Of a stretch of DNA of 64,000 nt, positions 8,654 to 17,133 are shown piece by piece. Source of the stretch: Campylobacter hyointestinalis subsp. lawsonii (GTDB lineage Bacteria > Campylobacterota > Campylobacteria > Campylobacterales > Campylobacteraceae). The translations under genes were made by a program, and so were the position numbers. Within the stretch, counting starts at the first letter, position 1; every line of letters begins with the position of its first letter. The notes below the pieces were generated by a model, which saw only the letters and a list, made by a program, of their open reading frames with translations, ran no database searches and was not told the DNA's origin. Location: assembly GCF_013372165.1 (NCBI RefSeq), contig NZ_CP053828.1:1674001-1738000 (forward strand), read 5' to 3'.

Positions 8654-8679
8654 TAAAATCGCAAATAGATCAAATTTAG

Positions 8680-8767
8680 TGGCGGACAGAGAGGGATTTG
8701 AACCCTCGAAGGCTTGCACCTTACACGCGTTCCAGGCGTGCTCCTTCAACCGCTCGGACATCTGCCC
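8680..8767 (-). tRNA. tRNA-Ser (anticodon GGA)
   Basis: An 88-base class II tRNA with CCA encoded. The acceptor GGGCAGA pairs with TCTGTCC (one G-U), the loop CTGGAAC carries GGA, there is a long variable arm typical of Ser, and TTCAAAT fills the T loop. It reads UCC/UCU serine codons. tRNA-Ser genes are frequent island targets, but I found no repeat of its 3' end in the window. Confidence 0.95.
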
Positions 8768-8816
8768 AAAAAAATGAAAGTCAAATTATACATTTTGTAA
8801 GCTTAAATAAAGAAGA

Positions 8817-8838
8817 AATGCCCAAAAAATAGGGCATT
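8817..8838 (-). terminator. Hairpin, candidate minus-strand terminator
   Basis: On the minus strand AATGCCC and GGGCATT form a 7-bp stem around an 8-base loop, followed by TTCTTCTTTATTT. It would end a leftward transcript from the 8.85-9.05 kb element, or protect tRNA-Ser from read-through. Confidence 0.45.
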
Positions 8839-9044
8839 ATAAAAGGAGGTTATCTGTTTAGGGTTTTGGATTGTATAATATAATTATTAATATATAAAAA
8901 ATAATTATTTAATATTATAATTATTAGGCAAAATTGCTTGATTTTCATGATATTTAACTTTATTTTTTATTAACTAGCCATTAAGAGCTAATTAGCTTAA
9001 TAAATGTATCATTACAAAGTCCAACAAAAACCTCCTTTTTATAA
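8837..9044. repeat. 208-bp AT-rich unit with inverted ends, between two terminator-like hairpins
   Basis: The ends are TTATAAAAGGAGGTT (8837-8851) and its reverse complement with one extra base (9029-9044). Each end presents a perfect Shine-Dalgarno AAGGAGG facing inward, yet no open frame of useful size follows either. The interior is almost all A/T, with repeated TAATTATT words and a TATAAT at 8875-8880. The unit could be a small non-autonomous inverted-repeat element, or the template of a small RNA. No protein-coding gene is visible in 8768-9119. Confidence 0.45.
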
Positions 9045-9049
9045 CAGCT

Positions 9050-9085
9050 AATGCATCTCATCAAAGAGATGCATTTTTTATTTAT
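9050..9085 (+). terminator. Strong rho-independent terminator upstream of moaC
   Basis: AATGCATCTC and GAGATGCATT form a perfect 10-bp stem with a 6-base loop, followed by TTTTTATTTAT. No protein gene on the plus strand feeds into it, so it implies a plus-strand transcript from the preceding AT-rich unit. Confidence 0.75.
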
Positions 9086-9096
9086 ACACTTTTTGA

Positions 9097-9102
9097 TATA
9101 AT
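9097..9102 (+). promoter_or_regulatory. -10 box (TATAAT) for moaC
   Basis: TATAAT lies 17 bases before the moaC start after a T-rich stretch. Transcription would begin near 9109, leaving a leader of about ten bases that holds little more than the AAGGA ribosome site. Confidence 0.5.
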
Positions 9103-9119
9103 TCCCAAAAAGGAAAATT

Positions 9120-9596
9120 ATGCTGACACACTTAAATGAACAAAATTTACCAAAAATGGTTGATGTAGGAAATAAAAATATAACAAGAAGAATAGCACTT
9201 GCAAGCGGTAATATCAAAATGTCTAGAGACGCTTATAATGCTATCAAAGAAAATACCGGTAAAAAAGGTCCAGTTCTACAAACCGCTGTAGTAGCTGCTG
9301 TCATGGCTGCTAAAAAAACAAGCGAACTCATACCTATGACGCATCCTCTTCCTATAACTTCGGTAAATATAAATGTTATCAGTCTTGAAGAGCTTCCGGG
9401 GTTTAAGCTAGAAGCTGAGGTCATAACAGACGGCAAAACAGGAGTAGAAATGGAAGCGCTAACTAGCGTAAGCGTAGGTCTGCTTACGATATATGATATG
9501 ATAAAAGCCATAGATAAATCAATGATGATAAGCGAAATAGTCTTAGAAAGAAAAAGTGGCGGGAAAAGTGGAGATTACAGGAGAGCAGATGCCTAG
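9120..9596 (+). CDS. moaC: MoaC, cyclic pyranopterin monophosphate synthase
   Basis: The 158-residue protein has every MoaC landmark: [12 protein letters not shown] near the start, the active-site [10 protein letters not shown] (about residue 78), and [20 protein letters not shown] with KAIDK (about 108-133). It acts after MoaA, converting the cyclic dihydro-GTP intermediate to cPMP in molybdenum cofactor synthesis. AAGGA precedes the ATG. It overlaps the DUF493 gene, the same neighbour order as in C. jejuni. Confidence 0.95.
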   Translation: MLTHLNEQNLPKMVDVGNKNITRRIALASGNIKMSRDAYNAIKENTGKKGPVLQTAVVAAVMAAKKTSELIPMTHPLPITSVNINVISLEELPGFKLEAEVITDGKTGVEMEALTSVSVGLLTIYDMIKAIDKSMMISEIVLERKSGGKSGDYRRADA

Positions 9597-9852
9597 TGTT
9601 TGTGATTTTGATAAAAAACCTGATATCAAATACCCTGTTTTTTGGGAGTATAAGATCATTTTAGATAAGAATGACGACGAAAAAGAGCTTGTAAAAAATT
9701 TGATCGGCACTAAAGAACATACATTAAATTTCTCAAAAAATTCAGGGAATGGTAAATTTAAAAGCTTTAATTTGGCGGTGCTAGTTTATAGCGATGAAGA
9801 GCGTTTGGAGCTTTTTAGTCTTCTAAAAAGATATGCTAAATTTGTATTGTGA
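9589..9852 (+). CDS. DUF493 (YbeD-like) family protein
   Basis: An 87-residue protein with the DUF493 core: [11 protein letters not shown] near the start and [20 protein letters not shown] in the middle. It is an ACT-like alpha/beta fold of unknown role. I choose ATG 9589, which has AGGAG five bases upstream; an earlier in-frame ATG at 9556 lies deep in moaC and has no ribosome site. It overlaps the moaC stop and is followed by the 9849 gene with a GTGA overlap, so the three probably form one operon. Confidence 0.8.
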   Translation: MPSVCDFDKKPDIKYPVFWEYKIILDKNDDEKELVKNLIGTKEHTLNFSKNSGNGKFKSFNLAVLVYSDEERLELFSLLKRYAKFVL

Positions 9853-11036
9853 GAAAAAATATGATTTTAACTGAGTTGATAAGTTCAAATTTAAATGAAC
9901 CAAATTTATTAGGTCTGATAAAAGAAAAAGTTTTTAAAGACGCTAAGGAAATTTTTGCCTGTAAAAGTGATGAAGAAAAACTAGAAATTTCAAAGAGTTT
10001 CTTTGCAAAAGTCTGCACTGATTTAGATGAATTTAGTATTTTAAATTCAAAAAACGTAGATGTTGTTTTGGAGTCTATAAACAAGGCTATGAACTATGAT
10101 GCTGAGCAGTATCTTTATAAGATAATGTTTGAGCGAGACAGACTAAAAAAACAGATAAAAGATGAAAAACAGCATATGAAAACTCTGATGAGCCTTACTT
10201 GCAAGGGCTTAGAAGAGTTCATCTCTACTAGTAAATTTAAAAATAAAGACGAGATATCAAAGATCCTAAAAGATAGACTTATAAATGATCTTGAGTTGCT
10301 TGGTATCTTAAAAGAGACGGCAGAATCCGCGTTTTTAACCACTATAGAGATGGGAAATGACGTCGAAGATACGGCTTATGAAATAGCAAAAAGTATGGTC
10401 TATCTAGCCATAAATGAAGGTGAGCTTTCAAAAAGCCGTTTTATGGATATAACTTTGGTTGTTATAGAATCAGCTATAAGTATTTCAAATGAGAGTAAAA
10501 TTTATGCAAAAGAGTTGCTAAAAGGTGCCATAAATGGCAGCAATGATGGCATATCAAAAGCGATAGAAAAGTTCAAAGACGAGCTTAAATTTATCCCAGA
10601 TGAGATCAGCGATAGTCTAGAGCTGAGCATAAAAGAGATAACCAAAGTAGAAGATGAGTTTATATCTTTGCTAAAAGAGCTAAGCACAAAATGTGACGAG
10701 CCTGCAAGTAGCATTATCACCGAGATCTTGCAAAGCGATTATGATACGTATTTTGCAAAGCTAAGAAGAATTTCAGCCGAAGCAAGAGAGCAAATACTAG
10801 AAAAGATAGAAGAGATTAGAGGGAAGAGCCTTAGGCTAAAAGATGGACTAAATATAGACGAAAAAATACTAAATTTAAAAAAAGAGATAGTAGAACTAGA
10901 GAAAAAAGCCAGTCAAAAATTAGCTCAAATGAAGAGCTTACAAACATTTGAAAACGCTAAAGAACAAGCCAAAAAGCTTGGTGATAGAGTTTATGAGGCT
11001 GCTAAAAATCTCATTGACAATGCAAAAAAAAGCTAA
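9849..11036 (+). CDS. Conserved Campylobacter-type coiled-coil protein, function unknown
   Basis: The protein has 395 residues, is highly charged and mostly helical, with no signal peptide or membrane segment. The C-terminal third (about 300-390) is Lys/Glu-rich coiled coil (EKIEEIRGK, EIVELEKKASQKL). I recognise no catalytic motif. GTG 9849 overlaps the upstream stop; ATG 9861 is an alternative start 12 bases later. It follows moaC–DUF493, where C. jejuni also has an uncharacterised gene. A role in molybdenum cofactor synthesis is not implied by the sequence. Confidence 0.75.
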   Translation: MRKNMILTELISSNLNEPNLLGLIKEKVFKDAKEIFACKSDEEKLEISKSFFAKVCTDLDEFSILNSKNVDVVLESINKAMNYDAEQYLYKIMFERDRLKKQIKDEKQHMKTLMSLTCKGLEEFISTSKFKNKDEISKILKDRLINDLELLGILKETAESAFLTTIEMGNDVEDTAYEIAKSMVYLAINEGELSKSRFMDITLVVIESAISISNESKIYAKELLKGAINGSNDGISKAIEKFKDELKFIPDEISDSLELSIKEITKVEDEFISLLKELSTKCDEPASSIITEILQSDYDTYFAKLRRISAEAREQILEKIEEIRGKSLRLKDGLNIDEKILNLKKEIVELEKKASQKLAQMKSLQTFENAKEQAKKLGDRVYEAAKNLIDNAKKS

Positions 11037-11054
11037 ATTTATACTTTACTTCTT

Positions 11055-11078
11055 GAATGGTGATAGAAATCGCCATTC
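11055..11078 (+). terminator. Hairpin after the 9849 gene
   Basis: GAATGGTGAT and ATCGCCATTC make a 10-bp stem with one wobble around AGAA, 19 bases past the stop. The tail is AT-rich but not a pure T run. Confidence 0.45.
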
Positions 11079-11198
11079 TAATATAAATTTATCCTTAAAC
11101 AAAATTCAAACCAAATAACTTCACTATAAAGTAAACTATATTAATCTATTTTTAGTATCGCCGATTTATGGATTATATTTCAAATAAAAGAAGATTTG

Positions 11199-12335
11199 AT
11201 GAAAAAATTTGCTTTAGCAACTATTTTTTTAGTTTCTGCTCTTTTTTCAGCAGATAATTTTACTTTTGAAAAAGTAAATAACCCAAAAGAGATTTTAAGT
11301 AAAATTTCTACTAAAAAGCCAAGCAGATCCAAGCGAAGTGTTCGCTCTTACACTCCACTTCCTATAGATCAGTTTGTGTTTGATTCAAATTTAGATGAGC
11401 TTACGAGCATTTCAAGTGGCGGACAGCTTTTATTTTATTTGGCTTATAATAAAAATCAAGGTGATCCCACAAATTTTCTAATTAAAAATATTTCAGAAAA
11501 TTATCGTTGTGATTATGATGGAACAAATCAAGCTAATTGTAATTTCGATTTGTATCATACTAGAGTTGAATACGCCCTAAATAGCATCGGTGGTTGGTTT
11601 TATTTCACGCAATATCCATCTAGTGATGATGAGTTTGTTTTAATCAGTAGAATGAATTCGCAAAGAGGTTCGGTTGAATCTTTGATGTTAGATACCCCGT
11701 CTTATAGAAAACCACATTTTAAAGTATTTGTTGATACTTATGGTAAGCTTAGTGTAACATTTACCTTAGTAACTGGTGGCACTCAAACAGTATCAACACC
11801 ACAAGCTATACCATTAAATACTAAAGTTTATCTTCAAGCAAACAATACGGGAATAAACTATGAAGTAGGCTGGACTACACTTGATGGAGTTAGCTCAAGA
11901 GCAAGTGGAAGTCATCAAGGATTTTCTATCCCAGCTGATATAGATGAGCATAGGGTTGGTCGAAATACTCAAAAACTTTGTGTATCAGATGGTGGTGATA
12001 ACGCTACAAAAGAGACATCTGGTTGTATAACGATCTCTTCTCCTTTTGCGGGGCAAGAATTTAATAGATCAAAAAATACATACAAAACTTTTTCTAAATA
12101 TCACCGTATGACTAACTTTTTTTGGGATTATGGCGTAGATATGTTTGCAGATATGAATACAACAAATCTTAGCAATAAGCCTATATACCAATCAAGCTTA
12201 TCTATAGATGGAAATTTGATAAATAAAATACTTTCAGATCTGTCTGGCGCTACAAATTATTTTAATAATGGCGAACTTAGAGTTTATGTAGATGGCAATA
12301 ATAATGTTATAGTTGCCGATATTAGGGCATATTAA
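11199..12335 (+). CDS. Secreted protein of unknown function
   Basis: A 378-residue protein with a clear Sec signal (MKKFALATIFLVSALFSADN, cleavage near residue 19). A basic linker (KKPSRSKRSVRSYTP) is followed by a domain with many beta strands, including VDTYGKLSVTFTLVTGGTQT and a DGVSSRASGSHQGF region that reads like a lectin/LamG-type sandwich, though no family is recognised. Four Cys (including NYRCDYDGTNQANCNF) could form disulfides. ATG 11199 is preferred over TTG 11196. The EF-hand-like gene at 12387 follows on the same strand. Confidence 0.7.
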   Translation: MKKFALATIFLVSALFSADNFTFEKVNNPKEILSKISTKKPSRSKRSVRSYTPLPIDQFVFDSNLDELTSISSGGQLLFYLAYNKNQGDPTNFLIKNISENYRCDYDGTNQANCNFDLYHTRVEYALNSIGGWFYFTQYPSSDDEFVLISRMNSQRGSVESLMLDTPSYRKPHFKVFVDTYGKLSVTFTLVTGGTQTVSTPQAIPLNTKVYLQANNTGINYEVGWTTLDGVSSRASGSHQGFSIPADIDEHRVGRNTQKLCVSDGGDNATKETSGCITISSPFAGQEFNRSKNTYKTFSKYHRMTNFFWDYGVDMFADMNTTNLSNKPIYQSSLSIDGNLINKILSDLSGATNYFNNGELRVYVDGNNNVIVADIRAY

Positions 12336-12386
12336 TTAACTTTGGGCGATTAATTCGCCTAAAACTCAACGCAAGAAAGGTTTAAA

Positions 12387-14174
12387 ATGAATATTAGCTT
12401 GCTATCATCAAATACATTTCAAATTCAAATTAATCAAAAATTGCCAAAAATAGAGCCAAATTTCGCTCAAACAGAGCAAATAAAACAAGATGAAAACACT
12501 GATAGATTTGGTAGAAAAATAGAGTATTATGATTATTATGCAGGATCTTACGGAGACATAAATATAGTCCAAAAATATGAAACAAAAACACAAACCAAAG
12601 AAGAAGCGTTGGATGAATTTATCGCTAGACAAACAAAGAGTATTTTAGATGGTGCTTTGTATAATTCAACATTTGGTGTGTCAGATATAAAAGGTATATC
12701 AGAAGTAAGAGAACACACTGCGACCATAGAGGATTTTGAGTATCCAACATTTGATAGTGGATATTTCATGGATATATATTATTATCGATATGGCAAAATC
12801 CCGCAAGAGTACTACCTAAATTCCTACGCAAACTCAAATTTAATTGATACTAAATTTGGTAAAGCAGAGCTATTTTTGGATTTAGCTGGAGATAATGATA
12901 GATTAGGAGTTGGAAGCTTTAGCTCAAATTCGCAGCTTTTTAGATTTGATAGTGATGGAAATGGATTTGTAGATAAAAATGACACCTACTTTGATAAACT
13001 AAAAATAAGAGCTTATGATAAAGATGGAAATGAGATTATCAAAAAACTCAGCGAAGTAGTTGATAGTATAAATTTAAAAGATTTTATAGATAGCAAGAGC
13101 AATGCCTTAAAAAAACTTGAAGCTCAAAAAGATAATTATGGAACAATAGAAGCTTATGAAAACTCATTACAATCGCTAAAAGATTATAATCCATACTCTA
13201 TTTTTAAGCCTGAAGTAAGATATGAAAGTATGAATGAGAATGATATAAAAGAGCTCTCAAAACTAGCCGATGAAGATGGCTGGATAGATATAAATTTAAA
13301 TTTAGGAACTTTTGATGTAGGATTACTTGGGATTGCTTACGCTAAGCAAGGGGTTGATGGGAATTATAGATTAGAAGAGTTATCTAGCTGGATTGAAGGC
13401 TATACGACAAATTTCGGTGCTAAAAATGAATATAACCCAATTACTAAAAAAGTTTCTTGGCGAGATAGCGATAAAGACTCTTATCAAAATCAACAATACA
13501 CTAGATTTATAAATTTATATAATGATTATATGAGCGAGCTTAAAAATAGAGATGATTATATAAATGAATTTGATGATGAAACAAAGGCAAGGTATCAAAA
13601 TGTAAAATCTAGCGTTATGCTATCTATAGAGCGTGAATTTAGCTCTGCGACCGGACTTAACTTCACCTTAGAAAATCTACAAAAAGTCAAAGATAGCTTT
13701 GCAAAAGATAGAGCAAATACCGCAAATATGCTTAAAGACACAGACGCATTAACAGCTATAAAAATCAACAAAAATGGCACATTTACCCTTAAATTTAACA
13801 GCGGAAGGGAGATAATCGTAAATGAGCTTTATAAAGATAGCGGTAAAGCCTTTGATATAGAACTAAATTTAAATGCTAAGTTTATGAGCGAAGAAGAACT
13901 AAACCAAAACTTAGATCTAAGCGTAAGCGTCGCAAAAGTAAAAGATGAAATAACAGGAGAAGTACAAACCAAATCTTTAAAAGATTTAGGAGTGCAAATA
14001 ATCAAAAAGCTGACAAATGGTAAATTCGCACTTCAAACAAATGATGGCAGAAATATCATCGTAGATCAAATTTACACCAAACTAAATGATAAAGAAAAAG
14101 ATCAAAATAGTAATAAAAATCAAATAGATGATAAAGAAAAATTCTACCCAAAACCACTTAGAATTTGGGCGTAA
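12387..14174 (+). CDS. EF-hand-containing protein, flagellar-secreted-type, unknown function
   Basis: The 595-residue acidic protein lacks a signal peptide and starts with a Ser/Asn/Gln-rich segment (MNISLLSSNTFQIQINQ) like proteins exported by the Campylobacter flagellar apparatus. A loop FDSDGNGFVDKNDTYFDKL near residue 195 fits an EF-hand calcium site, with a second acidic turn AYDKDGNE just after. The C-terminal half is repetitive: KINKNGTFTLKFNSGREIIV and KLTNGKFALQTNDGRNIIV are two diverged copies. It has no Cys. Export by the flagellar route is inferred from composition. The secreted protein gene upstream is probably co-transcribed. Confidence 0.65.
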   Translation: MNISLLSSNTFQIQINQKLPKIEPNFAQTEQIKQDENTDRFGRKIEYYDYYAGSYGDINIVQKYETKTQTKEEALDEFIARQTKSILDGALYNSTFGVSDIKGISEVREHTATIEDFEYPTFDSGYFMDIYYYRYGKIPQEYYLNSYANSNLIDTKFGKAELFLDLAGDNDRLGVGSFSSNSQLFRFDSDGNGFVDKNDTYFDKLKIRAYDKDGNEIIKKLSEVVDSINLKDFIDSKSNALKKLEAQKDNYGTIEAYENSLQSLKDYNPYSIFKPEVRYESMNENDIKELSKLADEDGWIDINLNLGTFDVGLLGIAYAKQGVDGNYRLEELSSWIEGYTTNFGAKNEYNPITKKVSWRDSDKDSYQNQQYTRFINLYNDYMSELKNRDDYINEFDDETKARYQNVKSSVMLSIEREFSSATGLNFTLENLQKVKDSFAKDRANTANMLKDTDALTAIKINKNGTFTLKFNSGREIIVNELYKDSGKAFDIELNLNAKFMSEEELNQNLDLSVSVAKVKDEITGEVQTKSLKDLGVQIIKKLTNGKFALQTNDGRNIIVDQIYTKLNDKEKDQNSNKNQIDDKEKFYPKPLRIWA

Positions 14175-14234
14175 GCAGTTTAGAGTATATTTTTGATTAT
14201 AAATTTATAAAATCATTTAAAGACCATAAAAACA

Positions 14235-14257
14235 GCTTTTAAATTTGCTTTAAAAGC
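14235..14257. terminator. Bidirectional terminator between convergent genes
   Basis: GCTTTTAAA and TTTAAAAGC form a 9-bp stem around TTTGC in the 84-base gap between the EF-hand gene and the M48 protease gene. T/A-rich flanks on both sides suit termination in both directions. Confidence 0.6.
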
Positions 14258-14258
14258 G

Positions 14259-15068
14259 TTATTGCTTTTTAGCATTTTTGTATAATGGTTCTACTTTTGC
14301 GACTATTTGTTTAAGATCTCGTATTCTAGTGTCGTTTGATGGGTGAGTAGAAGCTATCTCAAGAGGCGTATTTGCGTTTTGCTTTGCCATTTTTTGCCAT
14401 AGTTTTATAGCAGCGTTTGGATCAAATCCTGCTCTTGCCATTAGCTCTGTTCCCATAGCATCTGCTTCGCTTTCGTTTGAGCGAGAAAATGGAAGAGTTA
14501 TTGTATATTTTGTCGCTAAATTTGCTAAATTCGCTCCTTCTTGCCCAAGTCCAAGCACACTAGCACCTATTGATAAAGCGGCGTTTTTGGCTAGATCTAT
14601 ACTTGCTTTTTCTCTGCTATGCTCTCTTAGAGCGTGAGAAATTTCGTGTCCGATTATGGCGGCTAGTTCATCGTCGCTTAGGCTTAGCTTTTCTATTATT
14701 CCGCTATAAACAACTATCTTTCCTCCTGGCATACACCAAGCATTTATAGTATCTTCATTTATTACATTGACTTGCCAGTCCCATTTCAAAGCATCATCTC
14801 TAAAAACGCCGACTTGCTTTATAAGGCGATTTGATATCTCTCTTACTCTTTTTGTTTGAGCTACATTTTTATTTAATGTATTTTTGGCTTTTGCCTCATT
14901 TAAAGCTACTATGTAAGCTTGTGTGGCTGCATTATCTATCTCTGATTTGCTTATTAAAAATAGTTGAGAGTTGCTACTTTGAGCAACAGAAGGCTTTGTA
15001 GAGCTATAAAAACAGCCTCCAAAAATAAGCAGACCTACTACTAAAATGGCAAAAGAGCGTTTTTTCAT
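14259..15068 (-). CDS. M48-family zinc metalloprotease, lipoprotein
   Basis: A 269-residue protein with a lipobox (LLIFGGC) and an M48 catalytic core: IIGHEISHALREH near residue 135 (HExxH zinc site) and the downstream Glu of NESEADAMGTELM (about 200). This is the LoiP/YggG/BepA-like class of envelope quality-control proteases, anchored in the periplasm. It lies nine bases after the SbmA-like gene, so both are probably one unit. Confidence 0.88.
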   Translation of the reverse strand: MKKRSFAILVVGLLIFGGCFYSSTKPSVAQSSNSQLFLISKSEIDNAATQAYIVALNEAKAKNTLNKNVAQTKRVREISNRLIKQVGVFRDDALKWDWQVNVINEDTINAWCMPGGKIVVYSGIIEKLSLSDDELAAIIGHEISHALREHSREKASIDLAKNAALSIGASVLGLGQEGANLANLATKYTITLPFSRSNESEADAMGTELMARAGFDPNAAIKLWQKMAKQNANTPLEIASTHPSNDTRIRDLKQIVAKVEPLYKNAKKQ

Positions 15069-15076
15069 TTTGCATA

Positions 15077-16045
15077 CTATCCTTTAAATTTAATGTTTAT
15101 TTCAAACTCATCTAGACGTTTATGTATGCTTCTAAGTTCTGTTATAGTAGTCCAGTTGTCTATAAACACACTAAAACTACTTCTTACTTGATCAAAGGCA
15201 TTACTGACTTGTACTAAGATACCAAGCGTAATGATGCCAGTAAATAGCCCAGGTCCCATTATCACATAAGGGACTATTACCATAAATTGCGAGAACGATA
15301 TAAGCCAAACGTTAAAATATCCATAATGCAAAAACAGCCTATAGAAATTATACCTAAGTCCAGTAAAAAGCTCAAAGATTGTCTGTGAGTTTGCATAGTT
15401 TATCTTATCATCTTCAGCATACACAAGCTCTTTTCTAAATGCAGCTTCACTTTTTTGTATGTTGTATTCGAGTTTTGGTAGTTTTATGCCGACAAACCAT
15501 GAAATTATCAGTCCGCCGACGCTAACAACTAAGGCTATCCATACAAGTGATCCTGGTATTTCTTTGATGATAGGCATATCTATACCCTTGCTAAGCCCCC
15601 ATAAAACCGGTATAAATGCGATAAGCGTCATTATGGCTCTTAAAATTTGAAGCCCCAAACTTTCAGTGATCTTTGCAAATCGATAAACGTCTTCTTGCAT
15701 ACGTTGGCTTGAGCCTTCGATATCCTTTTCGCATTTTTTCCAAACATCTACATAGGCAAAAGTCATCGCCTCTCTCCAGCGAAACACCCAGTGGCTAGCA
15801 AAGAAGCTTGTTATGGTAGATATAATCACATAAGGCATTGCTATATATAAAAACTGCAAAATTCCAGCCCAAAACTCATCAACGCTATGTTCTTTTACAT
15901 TTTGCAAAATATCGTAGAAATCTTTATACCAGTTGTTTATCGCTACATTTAAATGAGTTTGAAATACTAAAGATACTATGATAAGACCAAGTCCGCCATA
16001 AGCCCAAAAAGCCCATTTTTTACTTTTGAAAAATGATGAAAACAT
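15077..16045 (-). CDS. SbmA/BacA-like inner-membrane peptide transporter
   Basis: The 322-residue membrane protein matches the SbmA/BacA family: FWAYGGLGLIIVSLVFQTHLN near the start, NNWYKDFYDILQN (about 33), the RWREAMTFAYVDVWKKCE stretch, and an SQRMQEDVYRFA motif. Family members import peptides such as microcins, bleomycin and host antimicrobial peptides using the proton gradient, and lack an ATPase domain. ATG 16045 has AAAAGG five bases upstream and is preferred over GTG 16051. It is somewhat shorter than E. coli SbmA (about 400). Confidence 0.82.
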   Translation of the reverse strand: MFSSFFKSKKWAFWAYGGLGLIIVSLVFQTHLNVAINNWYKDFYDILQNVKEHSVDEFWAGILQFLYIAMPYVIISTITSFFASHWVFRWREAMTFAYVDVWKKCEKDIEGSSQRMQEDVYRFAKITESLGLQILRAIMTLIAFIPVLWGLSKGIDMPIIKEIPGSLVWIALVVSVGGLIISWFVGIKLPKLEYNIQKSEAAFRKELVYAEDDKINYANSQTIFELFTGLRYNFYRLFLHYGYFNVWLISFSQFMVIVPYVIMGPGLFTGIITLGILVQVSNAFDQVRSSFSVFIDNWTTITELRSIHKRLDEFEINIKFKG

Positions 16046-16394
16046 ATACACCTTTTTTTAAATTTGAGTGATTATATCACAGGTTTCTTAAATAAATTTA
16101 TTTGTTTTTGTGAAATGAGTTATCAAAAAATAATAGTTTGCAAGGTTTTGTTTTTATCTTTTTTTCAAATTTAGCTAAATTGAAACTAGCTTATCTATAT
16201 TTTATAGCAATAAATAATTTATAACTAAATTTATACTTATAAATTTACATTAAGTTTTAAATATATAATTTATACGATTAAACTATATCTTAAATAAACT
16301 TTAATACTATAGGTTAATTAAGAAGAAAATAAACATTTTAATAATATAATACTTACAAATCTTAAATTAAAAGTAGAAATGTATGGATTTTTTT
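16046..16394. other. AT-rich intergenic region
   Basis: About 350 bases, strongly A/T, between the divergent SbmA-like gene and the broken dcuB-like gene. TATAAT-like words occur near 16345 on the plus strand. No open frame, RNA gene or long repeat stands out. Confidence 0.5.
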
Positions 16395-16961
16395 ATGAAT
16401 CTTAGCTAAGGTTGGCAATTTACTATTTGGCTTCTCATAGTCCTTATTTGTCTATTTTATGGAGCAAAAAAGGGCGGTATAGCTTTAGGACTTCTTGGTG
16501 GTATAGGTCTTATAGTTTTGGTATTTGCATGCAGTGGTTGCGACATTAGGATATTTCAAAGATTTAAGACCGGCTTGGAACTCAACCAAAGGGTAGTTCA
16601 AATCGTAGCTGTTTATCCAACAGAACAAAAGATCTTAGAAAAAATCGTTTTAAAAGATGCAAAGATCTTAGGCTCTCATATAGATATTTATGGTAGTAAG
16701 CTAAAAGGAAATGTAAATAATATTTCTAGATTGACGCTTACTTAAAAAGATGGTTCAAAAATAACTTTTACTCAAAATGAACAAGGTAGCGTTGTATATA
16801 CAAATGCAAGAAATATAGGCAAAAACGAGATTTTCCGCTTAGGAACTACTCATATAGGCAAATATGTTATCAATCACAGCTTCATTTTTCCTGGACTTAT
16901 CGGAGTTATAAGTTCTTGTATATTTGGTTATATTTTAGCCGGACTTTATGGTTATCTATAG
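16395..16961 (+). pseudogene. Broken chimera: start of a DcuB-like transporter joined to an unknown membrane protein tail
   Basis: From ATG 16395 the frame reads M-N-L-S, stop, then GWQFTIWLLIVLICLFYGAK and KGGIALGLLGGIGLIVLVF, the N-terminus of a DcuA/DcuB anaerobic C4-dicarboxylate transporter. After about 40 residues, near 16530, the similarity ends and an unrelated sequence follows (LNQRVVQIVAVYPTEQKILE), with a TAA at 16743-16745 and then a hydrophobic C-terminus ending at 16961. Two in-frame stops and the sudden change of family mark a non-functional deletion fusion. A working transporter would have to be encoded elsewhere. Confidence 0.75.
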
Positions 16962-17133
16962 TAGATTTGGGCTTTATAGCCCAGATCTTTTATTTTAAAA
17001 AATATCTACTGATTTTATCTATTCTTTTATAAAAGATCATCTAAATTTAAAAATATACAAAAAATGTTTTTAAATTTATTTTTGTAAATTTTTTGGTATA
17101 ATAATCCAAAATTTTTCTATATAAGGACAATAA

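Noticed and set aside
8680-8767. tRNA-Ser as an island attachment site
   Set aside because: No direct repeat of its 3' end and no integrase gene are visible in the window.
8981-9217. 78-codon minus-strand frame overlapping the terminator and the start of moaC
   Set aside because: Runs antisense through a terminator and moaC; no recognisable protein.
16518-16745. 75-codon frame as a separate gene
   Set aside because: It lies inside the dcuB-like chimera, has no ribosome site, and the same frame continues on both sides of its ends.
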